Positions 36,009-47,695 of a DNA stretch of 64,000 nucleotides are shown one piece after another. The first letter of the stretch is position 1; every line of letters starts with the position of its first letter. Made by a program: the position numbers and the translations under genes. The notes below the pieces were generated by a model. That model was not told the origin of the DNA. It worked only from the letters and a program-made list of their open reading frames with translations, and did not search any database. The stretch comes from Mikania micrantha (Eukaryota; Streptophyta; Magnoliopsida; Asterales; Asteraceae), in contig CM018694.1 of NCBI GenBank assembly GCA_009363875.1, forward strand, positions 2,728,001 through 2,792,000. The letters are read 5' to 3'.

Positions 36009-37490
36009 TGTGTCACTCGGTCTCTATCCGGGGTATGACACATAAGCTACAGCTCTTATTTTATTCTATATGTATATATATATATATATATATTACTCTG
36101 CAAGCTCAGCACATTTAGTGGCATGGTGGATGATATTTCTTTTAATAGGCGCAGTAAGTCTCGGATTTATTTTCATAAAAAGAACATATGTGCCAGGTTT
36201 AATTTTAAATACATTAGGTTGTTTGTTTGCAAAAATTCCTCTAATCACAGTTAAACAGTTTCAGAATCTCCGTATTTCCCAAGGCAAAAACCCACTAGCA
36301 TCATGAAAATTAGGTAAATTATATCAATCCTTGAGAACCTTTCTATCGGTTAGGCCTACCAACATATCCCAAATTAAATGCATACGTTTAACTTTTTAGA
36401 AAGCACAAAATCCTGATTATACCTATCATTTTACATTTTAATTTCAAAACATAATTCTAAGACATTTTACAAAATTCTATACAATATTTACACAAATTAA
36501 CTAGAAAATTTAAAATTGGACTCAATTTATAACTAAACAACTAAAAACATAATTAAAGACTAAAAAGAACAAAATAAAGAAGAAGAAAATAAAAAGTGGA
36601 AAAGACTTCGCTGGTTTTGTGTAACAGCCGTGCATGTCGAATCCAAACTAACACGATCATATAGCATTCCATTCGCGATCGGGTTATTGTAAACATGTTG
36701 GTTTCCTTTCTACTAAAAATACGTTTAAGTCATTGCTACCCAATGGAAAGGGTGGTTCAAACCAAACTTCAAATTAAGAGCTAAACAATCCAGGCAAGAT
36801 TAACTATAAAAGAAAAATTAAAAATAAAAGACTTAAAACCTAACTAAAACTGAAAAAAAAAAACACAACTAACTTGATTAGTTAAAACTTACTCAAGTTA
36901 AAAAGGAAAAATCTTTTTGTATTCTATTGGTTTTTCAATTTTTTTTTAAATATTAACTAAAAATTATAAAATTGTCAAATTACTTACTAAAATTTTTAAA
37001 AATTTTCAATTTCAAAAATATACAAGTCTTAGACACAAGGCTCGCATATCCAAACTTAAAATCACACAATGTCCTCAATGTGGAATGCGGCATAATGAAT
37101 AAATCAAACAAAAAAATGCAATTTACAACATTTGCACAACTTCCCTGATGTGTGACCATTTCCTCGTAAGTCGTATCAATCGCCATCAAATCCAATCATA
37201 ATCAAACATGAATCCAAGCATGAAATCATAATATTCACGACGAATATGGCAATCCACTAACACTCACAACAAAACATCAACATACACATGGATAATAATA
37301 AACTGTAAATTAGATAATCAACCATAAACAACCACAAAATGTATAACAAGCTAGTCTAAAGACATCTGAATGTGAATCAAAAGATAAGTAAAATATGTAC
37401 AGACGATGGAGATAAAAACATAAATAAAGAAAAATTACAAAATATTCAACTACAACTACAAAGATGCCGGAGATCTAATCATGCGGCTAG
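36009..37490 (-). mobile_element. Athila 3' noncoding region
   Basis: AT-rich sequence downstream (minus strand) of the Athila env-like ORF. It includes TTGAGGACATTGTGTGATTT, similar to sequence usual before the 3' end of Athila elements, and long A/T tracts. A TA microsatellite is at 36071-36093. At 36009-36042 a short segment has inverted ends TGTGTCA/TGACACA. No gene is supported. The Athila 3' LTR is not in the window because T1 is inserted here. Confidence 0.6.
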
Positions 37491-38636
37491 TCACCATGTC
37501 AGCCTGGCTGCTATGGTGGATCTGGATCCCTGAAGCAATATGAAATCTCCATCCCCAAATGTGCCATAATAAGGCGTTGTACTCGATCTTGCCGCTCTAA
37601 CAGCCTCCAATGTAATGCGCGCAGGGCGAGGCTCACATAGAGGATATGTCTGTTGTGGCCTATCCACTCTGCGTAAAATCCTCTTACGCTCTGGTTGAAG
37701 GCCTCTCTGTAGAGCCTCAACATCTGGGCGTCTCTCTAGGGCCGGCCTAGCTGGCTCCCATCTAGATGGGTCATCCATGGGGCACATACCAGCTAGCCTC
37801 ATGTCATCTATATTGTACCACTCTGTCTCTCGCCCTAATGTCAAAAATCAAAGAGGGAATCTACGAAAGACCCCAAGCCTAGTCACTATCCTGCCAATAC
37901 AAGGCCCCAAATCCAACCTAGTCGTCATCCCTCCATGGCGAACCCTTGCGAAAGATGAAAGTAAAATACAGGCGAGGTTAGCCGGGCGACAGCTAATCAT
38001 GCAATACATACAAAATAAATCCAGGTGGTTGCACTTCAAGAACTGTGCTAGCTGTTGCTCTGTAATCCCTAATGCATTGGGCTCTCTAACAACTCCTCGC
38101 AAACTCTCAGCAAATGTCGGGGCTCGCACCTGCTCATTTGTGTAAAATCCTGTCGCAATCGCGAACTGTGGAATGCTCATAGCATAGGTGCGTCGCCCAA
38201 GTGTGAACGTTACGGTATCAGGATCGGTGAAAGAGCCAGACTTCTGACGGAAGGTTGAGTGGAACTCTAATGTCAACTCCATATACTGTGGCCATCTACA
38301 GTTGATAGCAGTCATCCACTCGTTTGTAACAATCGTATCAGACTCGTTTAGACGCCCCAACTGCTCTAGAAGCTCGCAATCGAATGTGCGATGATGGTAG
38401 TGCTCCATCGTCACAAATATGTCGCATCATGTAGCCTCATCTGTATTCCTCTCAAATTGCAGCACATTGTGCTCTATGAGACGTCTATCATCAATGGGAA
38501 CTGGCTTGTCCTCGTCGATCGTCAATATCTCTAGGGATGAATACAAGTTCTCCCGCGCCCTTTGTTGAGAAGAACCCAAACCCCTGGCCCTCTTGGGCCA
38601 GTAACCGAGATTTCTGCTCCTCAAGACATCCAACAA
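37491..38636 (-). pseudogene. Athila envelope-like ORF (ATHILA ORF-1 type)
   Basis: Three minus-strand segments in one frame: 38636-38427, 38414-37848 and 37844-37491, separated by TGA stops at 38427 and 37848. The central part has FTLGRRTYAMSIPQFAIATG, ALGITEQQLAQFLKCNHLD and a long block ending IGRIVTRLGVF, which match my memory of the ATHILA ORF-1 family found 3' of pol. The third segment is Arg/Pro-rich. No membrane segment is visible. The upstream side (38640-39050) is very AT-rich and intron-like. Function is unknown; the envelope label is historical and based on position. Confidence 0.75.
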
Positions 38637-38639
38637 TAG

Positions 38640-39134
38640 TAGATGTACAACAACAAGAAATAGATAACAAAATTTACAAATTTAAACTATGTTAAAACCT
38701 AAATTTAATCATATTTACAATTTTTACAAAAATTATCTATACAAAGTATAAAACATAAAATAAAATTTTATTTACAAAATTTAAATAATTCTATAAATTA
38801 ATTTTAATTATTATTACAAATAATAAAATATAATACAAAAATGTATTTACAAAATTTTACAAAAGTTTACAATATTAAAACCTAATTTTATTTTTAATTA
38901 CAATTAATTAAAATATAAACAAAATTTTATTTACAAACTTTTACTAAATTTAAACAATTTTTTTAGCATATTTTTACACAATTTATATATACAATTAGTA
39001 AAATACAAACTAAAAATTTAATTACAAATTTTTTTTTCTTTACACAACAATTAAAAAGAGGACCCCGCCTAGGTTACCCCTGGCGGTACGCCGCCCCTTT
39101 TGAAACCAGAAAAATCGCTAGGCCTTCAATGGCT
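38640..39134 (-). other. AT-rich, intron-like stretch before Athila env-like ORF
   Basis: Mostly poly-A/T with TTTACAAAATTT-like runs. At its upstream end (39065-39110) lies GGCGGTACGCCGCC, a member of the CGTACCG palindrome family. No coding sequence was seen. Confidence 0.5.
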
Positions 39135-39139
39135 GAAAT

Positions 39140-42100
39140 TGTGATAGTTGGTACATGATCGTCCGGCAAATCCGTACGGTATGTGTACTTTCACTCATAA
39201 CTGTGTGTAAATACTATGTGATAAACAGTGTGTGATAATAATTCTGTGGAAAAACAGTTAACAGTTGGATGTACTCCAATGAGAATTGTAATATAAATGT
39301 ACAACAACACATGTGAAATAATAATAGAGAGTACAAATGACAAAAACATATCGGTTGCGATCTGATTTCCATAAATAAAAGGAATCAGATGGCCGACGAT
39401 GCAGTGAGAAAAAAATTTGAAATTATTCATCACAATGTGAAAACAGTTAGGTTTAGTTGAGTCCGACTGTGAGAGTGTCCAATTCAAACAACACCTTAGA
39501 ATCGTTTAAGAATAATAAACTGACAGGTGACAATTCACACAAATAAATCTGTGGATTTAATATTCTGAACGATAATCGAAAAGCAGAAAACAAAATCAGG
39601 AAGTGAAACCATCATCGTGTTCGTTCAGGTGACGATACGAATGAATACGCGCGAAGGTGAAACGATCTGACGAAACGATATAAAATAAACGTTTTCGAAA
39701 TAATAAAATAAGAAAAAGAAATATAAAAGATTTGCTAGGAATAACCACCTTAAAAATATTAAAGAAAACTATTTTAATTAAACTAACGTTAATTTCGAGT
39801 TAGGTTTCGTAAACGTAACATAAACGAAGAACCGAGCAACCGGAACGAACCCGAACCACTAAGGAGTATAAAAGCCCTAAATGAACCCTTTTCCCTCATT
39901 TCTCATATTTCTACTCTCTCTCTAGAACCCACACCCCGTTTCTCTCTTTAAACCTTTCTCTCTATATAAATCACACCCTAAGATCCTCAATTCTCAACCA
40001 AATTGGTCGAATTTGGTATCAAATCAAAGGTATCAACGAGTACAATCCAAAAGTACAAGGAATCGGACCAAAAAACAGCTAAATCGAAAGTAATATGAGC
40101 ACAAAGGTTCGGTCTTTCTGGGTTTTGTTGGAACCGGCTATTAGAACTTGTAGCTCGGTTTTAATCGACCAAATCTCATTAGATTCACACAAAGCAGGTT
40201 TACCATCCTTGGATCAAACTGGAATGAAGTTCCATTGATAATAACCTTAGTATCGATGGGGATGCTAATAGTATCGATGGTGTGAGTGGGGAAGAAGGTG
40301 TATTATCGATGACCATGATGCAACAACCTAGAAACCATCAAACTTGTTAAGTTCGATGGTCGACAGAAGTCTCCCACCTTCGACAGAAGTCTCCCACCTT
40401 CGACACTGCTAGTGTCGACAGAACCAAGGGGCCTGCAACTCAAAACCATCGATATTGAGCAGGTCATCGATATTAAATGGAGCTTCCGATACTGATAGTA
40501 TCGACAACCTCCATTCAAGAAATTCTAAGTATATGCAGGACCCAATACCATCGATACTACCACAGCTCCTTTGATATTGATATTATGGTCTGATCCAAGT
40601 ATTCTAAACTTAATTTCAAGTAATATAATTCAGAATTGAGATCATGGGATAAAAAGGAAAACAGTAGTATCGATGGGAACCATTAGTGGTTGAATGATAA
40701 TCGGTTTTGGAGAACTCATCGATATTACTCAATTTGACCCCTCAATATTACTTCAACTTCATTCAAAAACATATATACACATTAAAGCAGGTCTTCTATC
40801 ATAAAACTTGGTTTAAAATATACCAAATAATTACAAATAAGCCAAAGAATTATAAATAAGTCATATTTTATTCAAGTAACAAAAAGAGTTTACTTATAAA
40901 GTTAGTAATCAATTTATTACAAAATTGATGAATTAACTTAGATCAAGTTAATATACCATTGGCCTAAGTTATTTTATAACATATAATTGGTATTAACACA
41001 TGTAAATGATGATAACTATTTTAAGTTAACATAAGAGTAATATTCTAAGTTTTAGCCTAAAAACCTAAGTTTTTCCTTAGGATATGTTTATGATTTCAAA
41101 ACCTATGCAACATGTTAAGTTTTGAGTCAAGCTCAAACATTTAAACAAGAAATATTATAATATACTAAGCTTAACCTAACTGGTTAGGTGCTGGTATGTT
41201 GCGATACAAGGTGAACTAAGGACAACTACACAATAAAGAATTATAAAGGTTAACCAACCTTAGGGTTAACATACTAAATAATCACTTATAAGTTGTAAAC
41301 AACATTGAATCCAACACAGGGCTTTGAATACAATATCCTTACAACAACAAGTGAGCGCATGCATTCTTGATTTCTAAGTCAACCACCTCAACTACAAGTG
41401 AGTTCATATGCCTCTTTTCCAATATTTTGGTTTTAAATGTGGGGCTGAGAAACATGCTAATTCTTTTATTTATTAAAATTTTTGGTACTTTATTTCACCT
41501 ATCATGTGATTCAGATAATAATGATTTTATTCCAATTATCATACTCTTATCATGCTATCATTATGCTATGATTACGTGTGTGTGTGAAAAGACTATTATT
41601 ACCTATCAAGGATGTTATCATGGTGTCCTAACTCCATAATATCATCACATCCTTGAAATAACTTAGTGTATTAAGACTAGATCTTATGACACTATATTAA
41701 TATTATGGTTATGACTATGAGATAACATTGAGACAACTATGAGAGACAACAAGAATGATGTTCGTGATACTCTAATTTCATGAAGATATCATTCACCACA
41801 TTTACTAACACAGTGTAATAAGACAAGATCTAATAACACAAAGTTAAAGATTATCACTTTGTGTTCATTTCATTGAGACCACATCCTTGAGATAGGATGA
41901 CAGTGATTCAATAGCAGTGACCATGAGGCATTAGGTTGAGTTTATTATATAACCTTAATGTGCATGTTATTTGTAATAATCATTATATGAGTGGGGTTAT
42001 ATTTCAATTTTAAATGCAATGGTATTAATGATCTAATGGGATCACACCGTGTACTATATGTGCTCACATTCAAATTGGTGACAATGAAAATGTTTTTGGA

Positions 42101-42270
42101 ATATTTGCATACCTTATATATATAATGGAAAGGACATCTTACACTCTGGGCTGGTCAGTAATGACAGTCACATGGACATTTAAGTCTCACTCTAGGTATC
42201 GATGACGATATCTTACACTTCGGACTGGTCAGAAATGACTGTCACAGAGACCCTTAATTCTCACCCTTAT
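39140..42270 (+). mobile_element. LTR A (chromovirus, ATCGAT family), 3' end missing
   Basis: The LTR start is followed by TATAAAAG (39867-39874), a CT patch (39910-39965) and an array of TATCGATG/CATCGATA motifs (40190-40720), then the GTGAGTTCATATGCC...GGGGCTGAGAAACATG block (41398-41455). It breaks off at 42270 in a region that in B continues with AAGTCTCACCCCTATCG. Confidence 0.75.
40190..40720 (+). repeat. ATCGAT palindrome array
   Basis: About fifteen copies of ATCGAT, ATCGATG, TATCGA or degenerate forms, in the same LTR position (300-850 bp after TATA) as the CGAACC array of T1/T2. A direct repeat of CGACAGAAGTCTCCCACCTT (40363-40402) is included. The same motif dominates 63150-63560. 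Confidence 0.75.
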
Positions 42271-45200
42271 TGTGACAACTAGTAACAGATCGTCCGGCAA
42301 TCCGTACGGTATGTGTACTTTCACTATTTACTATGTGTAAATACTATGCGTTAAACAGTATGTAATAACAATTCAGTGAAACGAAGTTACAGTTGTATGT
42401 ATTTCAATGAAAATTGAAAAATAGATATACAACAACACATGTGAAATAACAACGGTGAAAACAAATGACAAAAACATATCGGTTGTGATCTGATGTCCAC
42501 AAATAACAGGAATCAGATAGCCGACAATTTCATGAGAAAATAGTGTGAAATCAGTCATAACAATGTGAAACAAGTTAAGTTAAACTGAGTCCGTCAGTGA
42601 GAACGTTCAATACAAAACGACAATTTAGTATTGTTGACGAATAATAAAATGACAGCGTGTTTGCGTGTGTAACGATTCACACAAACATATATGTGGATTT
42701 AACGTTCTGAACGATATCATAAAAGTAGAAAACAAAATCAGAAAGTAAAGGCATCGTCGTGTTCGTTTGGGTGACGATTCGAACGAATACGTGCGAAAGT
42801 GATACGATGTGACCAAACGTTAAAAATAAAAGTTTTCGAAACATTAAATTAAGAAAAAGAAATTTAAAAGATTATTAGGAATTACTACCTTAAAAGAATT
42901 TTAAAGAAACTATTTTATTTAAATTTCGTTAAAATACGCGTTACGTTTTGTAAACATAACGTAAACGAATGAAACCGAGCACCGCGTTAAACCCAGACTA
43001 TAAAAGCCGGAACACCTTCTTCTTCCTCATTTTTCCCAGCTACTCTCTCTCTCTCTCTAAAACACACACACCCACCACTTTCACTCTCTAGTTTCTCTCT
43101 CTCTCTACGGTTCTTCCTAAAATCTCGACAACAAGATTTTGGTGTCAAAACTCTTCTCCACTCATCTAGATCACGAACCCACGAAGAAAATGAGCCTAAG
43201 AACAACCAAATAGGAGGTAAATTGAGCTCAAAAATTCGGCTTTAGGGGTTTTCTACAAACCAGACAAAACCGAGGTTTTAGCCGGTTTTAAACACCCCTT
43301 TTCGACCCATACACCTTCTAAACGAGTTTTCGCACATATACCCACTCAAAACGACCATATATTTGACTACAGATTGAAATCACCGTCTGCCATGGGTGAA
43401 ACTCGTTCAGGCGAATGGCTCGTAAGAATGAGCCACTCATTCGTATGAATTGCCTTTAGCATGAGTCATTCTTATGAAAATCACAAGAATGAGTCATTTT
43501 CAATACACGAACTCAGTTAACAACTCAGATTTTAAAAATAATAATCAAATAAGGGATCATAGATCAAACAACATTTAATCAAACACAGTATTGTGAATGC
43601 AACATCAGTACGACAACAGTGAGCGCGTGCATTCTTGAGTCTTAGTCAACCACTACAACCACAAGGTGAGTTCATATGCCCCTTTCCTAATCTTGTGATT
43701 TTAAATGCGGGGTTGAGAAGCATGCTAACTCTTTTAAATTATTAAAAGTTTTAGTACATGATTTCAAATATCATGGGATTTAGATAATAAAGATCTTATC
43801 TTTATTATCACACTTTTAGAAAATCAATGCGTATGCTTGTGTGTTCAATAACAACAATGACAAATCAAGGATGTTTCATGATAACATAACTTCATGAAAT
43901 CATCTAAACATTTATATGACATAAGTAAAATAAGATTTCATCTTATAAGACTTTGTTGTTAACACTGAGGTAACAATGGGATAACACTGAGACAATAAAA
44001 AGAGATAACAAGAATGGCATCATGAAAACATAATTTTATGATATCATTCGACACTATAACTAACATCGTTTACTAAGACTAATTATTATAACATCTTGTT
44101 AATGAAATTGAGATCACATAATTACAAAATCGAATGGAGCGTAGATTTGGTAGTGTAGTGGCTTTAACTAACGTTAACCACAAAACTGGTCAATGAATCT
44201 ACATCTACTCAATGGGTTTACTGTCCCCTCCAATTTGGAGTGAGAAACAGTAAACTCATTCAAGTGAGAACACATGACAATGAGACAATGACAATGAGAA
44301 TATATAAAAATAATTGGATTACTATTAAGCCCAATTGCATTACATCACTATATTCATGTATCCATGTATTCATATCAGTCGTAAGTCCTTTTCTATATCG
44401 TTTACCATTGATTTAGTATAGACTAAACCGACGATAGCGTAGGGGTACCATAGGTTTGACAAACCTCCGGTGAGCAAGGTCGGTACGTTATGTGTAACAA
44501 TAAGACTTTTGGCCGGTAACGTATGACCGGTGATAGGGCTGCATTAGTCAGGTTTGGTAAACGACCACATGGGTTATACAATTCTTCAGACACTAATTGT
44601 AATTATACCCTTCGTTTTCGTTGACTGGTAGACTGAGGAATTGATTTTCACTCATGTCATATTACTGGGACAGATTCGTTTTGAAGGCACGGATTCTATG
44701 AGACTGCGAATGTATAGGGGTAAATTGGGGGCATTGTGGCCTCATTACGTGAGGACCACAATGGGTCCCATTTATGCTCTATACATTCAAGATGCAAATA
44801 CTACAAGTGGGTTAACTGTCACTTCTAATCTTAGAAGTGAATTACAGTAACTCTACAATTGAGAGAACATTAAAAAGGATAAGATTTAATAAAATCTATA
44901 TCTTTCGAACATCAAGGGTTAACATAACTTCGGTCATGGTAATATATACCCTTAAATAATCTATTATCCTATACTTATATCACTAGGGAACGAAATCATG
45001 TCACTTGGGAATATCAGGTTGGATATCAATCGAGATCGAATTCATGCGAGTTGGAAATGGGTATCTTACATTCCAGATTGATCAGTAGTGACAAGCATAG
45101 AGACAATTAAGTCTCACCCCTATCGATATCATGGAGAGGATATCCTACATGACGGGTTGGCAAGTAATGATAGTTACAGGGACTATTAAGTCTCGCTCTA

Positions 45201-46718
45201 GGTATCGCTGAGGATACCTTACACTCCGGGCTGTTCTGTAATGATAAGCTAACAGAGACTATAAAGTCTCTATCTTATAGGTAACATTGTGGGATATCTT
45301 TTAGGCCAGGCTACTCCGTAAGGAATAGCTATCATATACAATTAAGTCTATATTCTAAAATGTTGGGGAATATCAAGTTGGAAATCAATTGGAGGTTAAT
45401 GTGTGTGAGTTGAAATGGGTATCTCTAGTTACAATACAGGTGGCATGGAGTTCAGTCAGGTGTGTGGTGGCCTGGTGGATTCATTCGTGATACGTATGTC
45501 CTATATATAAGCATGCTTACCTGGATGACATATTATCTGTAGGTGTAACTATGGAGAGGACATTGGTGTGAGATAATGCAAAGCAAATTAAACGAGACTT
45601 GTGTGTGACATCATGAATTGTGAATACCAGATTTCAATCGTTTTCATTTATTAAAATTTATGAACTCACCAACCTAGTGTTGACTTGTTTTTCTTAGTGC
45701 ATGAAATGTCCCTAGTTCTGCTTTTGTATGATATTTGATGTATAAAGTTTATGTTATTAATAAAATCAGACTTTCTATATTGTTCTTAATGTTTATTCAA
45801 GTTTATATATGTTTATATGTGTTTGACTATGTTTAACCTTGATTATATATGTCTTATAGACCCATTCGTGCAAATGACCCTAAGAATGAGGTCATTCGGG
45901 CGGATGAACGCCTAGAGAATGACTAGGGTGAACGAATGAGTCATCCGCATGACTCATTCGGTTGACCAAGCTCATTCAACTGAGCCATTCGCCAATTGAG
46001 TTGTTTCGGCCACTCATTCGGCCGAATGAGTGCAGTCTATATATACCTGTTCAAACAGATTCAAACCTAACTTTTTCCGAGCCTCCTCTCTTCCCTAAGC
46101 ACTCCAGTGTCATACCCTTAGGGTTTTGAGTGGTTCCTTGCTGTCCAACTTCGATTCTCATCCCGTGGTGTTCGATCTTGATCCAAACGTTCATTCCTCA
46201 CCTTCGGATCGCCACGGGGCCTGTTGGTTTCGATTGGAAAACCCTGGAATAGGATTCCGCACTATTCCAGAGGCTGTCGAGCAGATCTACATATGAACCG
46301 TATTGTTTCCGGGTTCCAAGTTGGTCCTACAGTTTTAAACGCATGTTTTCTCAGGTGACGAACAGGTTTAGTTGCCAATCACCATGGCTTAAGCTAGAGG
46401 ACTTTATAAAAGACCTAGCTTACCTTTTGTGTGTGCATATTTTGATGACCTGTTTATGAATCATCTTTTATAAATCTTGTGCAGATACAAAATGAAAACT
46501 CAATGATTCTTTTTGGGTAGATTTACTAAGTTAAATTATGAACATGAATTGTGTAATTTAACTTTGTAATTCTATATCAATGTCATGTTAGTATTTCTCA
46601 TTATATATCATGTGTCATGTAAAAAATCTAATCATTTTGATTATCACACGATATCGCGCCCCGAGAATGTTCCGTCCGACGCGAAAGTCGAACTAGCCTG
46701 CCGGCTAGGGGTGTGACA
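42271..46718 (+). mobile_element. LTR B (chromovirus), split by a Sirevirus solo LTR
   Basis: TGTGACAACTAGTAACAG to GGGGTGTGACA. TATAAAAG at 42999-43006, CT patches at 43040-43110, a motif array of GAATGAGTCATTC-like sites (43390-43510) and diverged ~80-bp direct repeats with TTAAGTCTCACCCC (45060-45330). The CCTATATATAAGCATGC palindrome is at 45508-45530. Without the solo LTR it is about 3.8 kb. Confidence 0.78.
45692..46331 (+). mobile_element. Sirevirus solo LTR, TSD GTTTT
   Basis: A 640-bp sequence alignable without large gaps to the Sirevirus 3' LTR at 33533-34169, including the CATTCG array (45860-46030), TATATATA (46037-46044) and the GGTCCTACA end. GTTTT flanks both sides (45687-45691 and 46332-46336). 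The first dinucleotide is TC instead of TG, a post-insertion mutation. Confidence 0.88.
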
Positions 46719-46723
46719 GAAAT

Positions 46724-47690
46724 CACACCCAAATTTCTTCCCAGTACACAGCTCAAATCTACCCGAACTACGTAAATCGTTCTAAATCTAATAAAAATTA
46801 CAAAAAATGACATTATCTAAGATCTAAAACCTGAAAAGCTCAAATGGGAACAGAGTTTTCTTACCTGATCTCGGCTGTGAACTAGTGATGGTGGTGGTGT
46901 GATGAACCGGTTGCATTGCTGAGACGACGACGGTGGTTGTAGCGCGGCGGATGCAGTGGTGGTGGTGATTGGTGCTACGGTGGTGTGGTGAACCGGAGAA
47001 AATTGTGGTAGGGCGACGGAAATGGTGGTGTGGTGATGGCGGCGGTAATAGAGAGGTTGATGTGCGGCGGTGTAGTGGTGGGGCTACGGTTGTATAGGGG
47101 TAGTTTCATGGTGGTGTGGTGGTTTTGGTAGGTGAAGCTGGGGTATGGCTCTTGTAGTACGGGAAGAGGTTATTATTATTTTTTTCTTCCCGAATTCCTT
47201 CGCGTACCGCCAAGATATGTGGAAAAGGACTTGATGGTACGCCAAGCTTATCGGTGCTTTCAAATTTTGTTTTTTTTAACATAATAAATTTACTCAATTA
47301 AATCAATTAAAATAAATAAAAACGAATTCAAAATCTACTTAAATAAAAATTAAAAAAAAAATAATTCTACCTTAGCTACAAAACTACAAATTTATTATCT
47401 AAAATTCAAAAAGTAAACCTAATCGGGTTTTGATGCGACTTGAGTTTCGGGTTCAATGTGCGATATGATGCACGAAAATGTCAAATTATTAATACCAAAT
47501 ACCCACACTTAACCTGAAATAGTCCTATTGGGATATAACAAGACATACTTGGTCGTTTAAGCATCGTGAAACCCCGCAACACTTAAAAGAAAAACAAAAA
47601 CACTCAAAACTACGAATAAACTTAAAAATACGAAAACGGCAAAAATTCAAGCAACCTATTTATACAAACTCTACAAGTCAGGACTTGTCA
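46724..47690 (-). mobile_element. Athila pol-to-env spacer with candidate promoter and splice donor
   Basis: A minus-strand continuation of Athila between pol and the env-like ORF. It contains TATAAATAGG (plus 47655-47664) just downstream of pol, a CGTACCGCCAAG motif (47198-47215), a CCACCA-rich tract (46880-47110) and CAG/GTAAGA, a near-perfect plant 5' splice site with GT at 46864-46863. No long ORF. It suggests a separate, spliced env-like transcript (inference). Confidence 0.55.
47655..47664 (-). promoter_or_regulatory. Candidate internal TATA box of Athila
   Basis: TATAAATAGG on the minus strand, about 45 bp after the pol stop once the 47696-49815 insertion is removed, and upstream of the spacer splice donor. 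It is the counterpart of the Sirevirus box at 29293. Confidence 0.45.
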
Positions 47691-47695
47691 CACCC

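Larger units (their letters stand above)
39135..46723 (+). mobile_element. Hybrid chromovirus LTR complex with TSD GAAAT
   Basis: GAAAT at 39135-39139 precedes an LTR start (TGTGATAGTTGGTAC), and GAAAT at 46719-46723 follows an LTR end (GGGGTGTGACA). Inside are two LTR starts: A at 39140 and B at 42271. A (39140-42270) lacks its 3' end. B (42271-46718) is complete apart from a Sirevirus solo LTR inserted in it. A and B are clearly diverged and carry different motif arrays, so they are not the two LTRs of one element. The likeliest history is insertion of B into A, then recombination between B and the A right end. Confidence 0.75.

Noticed and set aside
36070..36306. 78-codon frame with a hydrophobic stretch
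   Set aside because: Starts inside a TA microsatellite in Athila 3' noncoding sequence; the apparent membrane segment is from AT-rich codons, with no family match that I can recognise.
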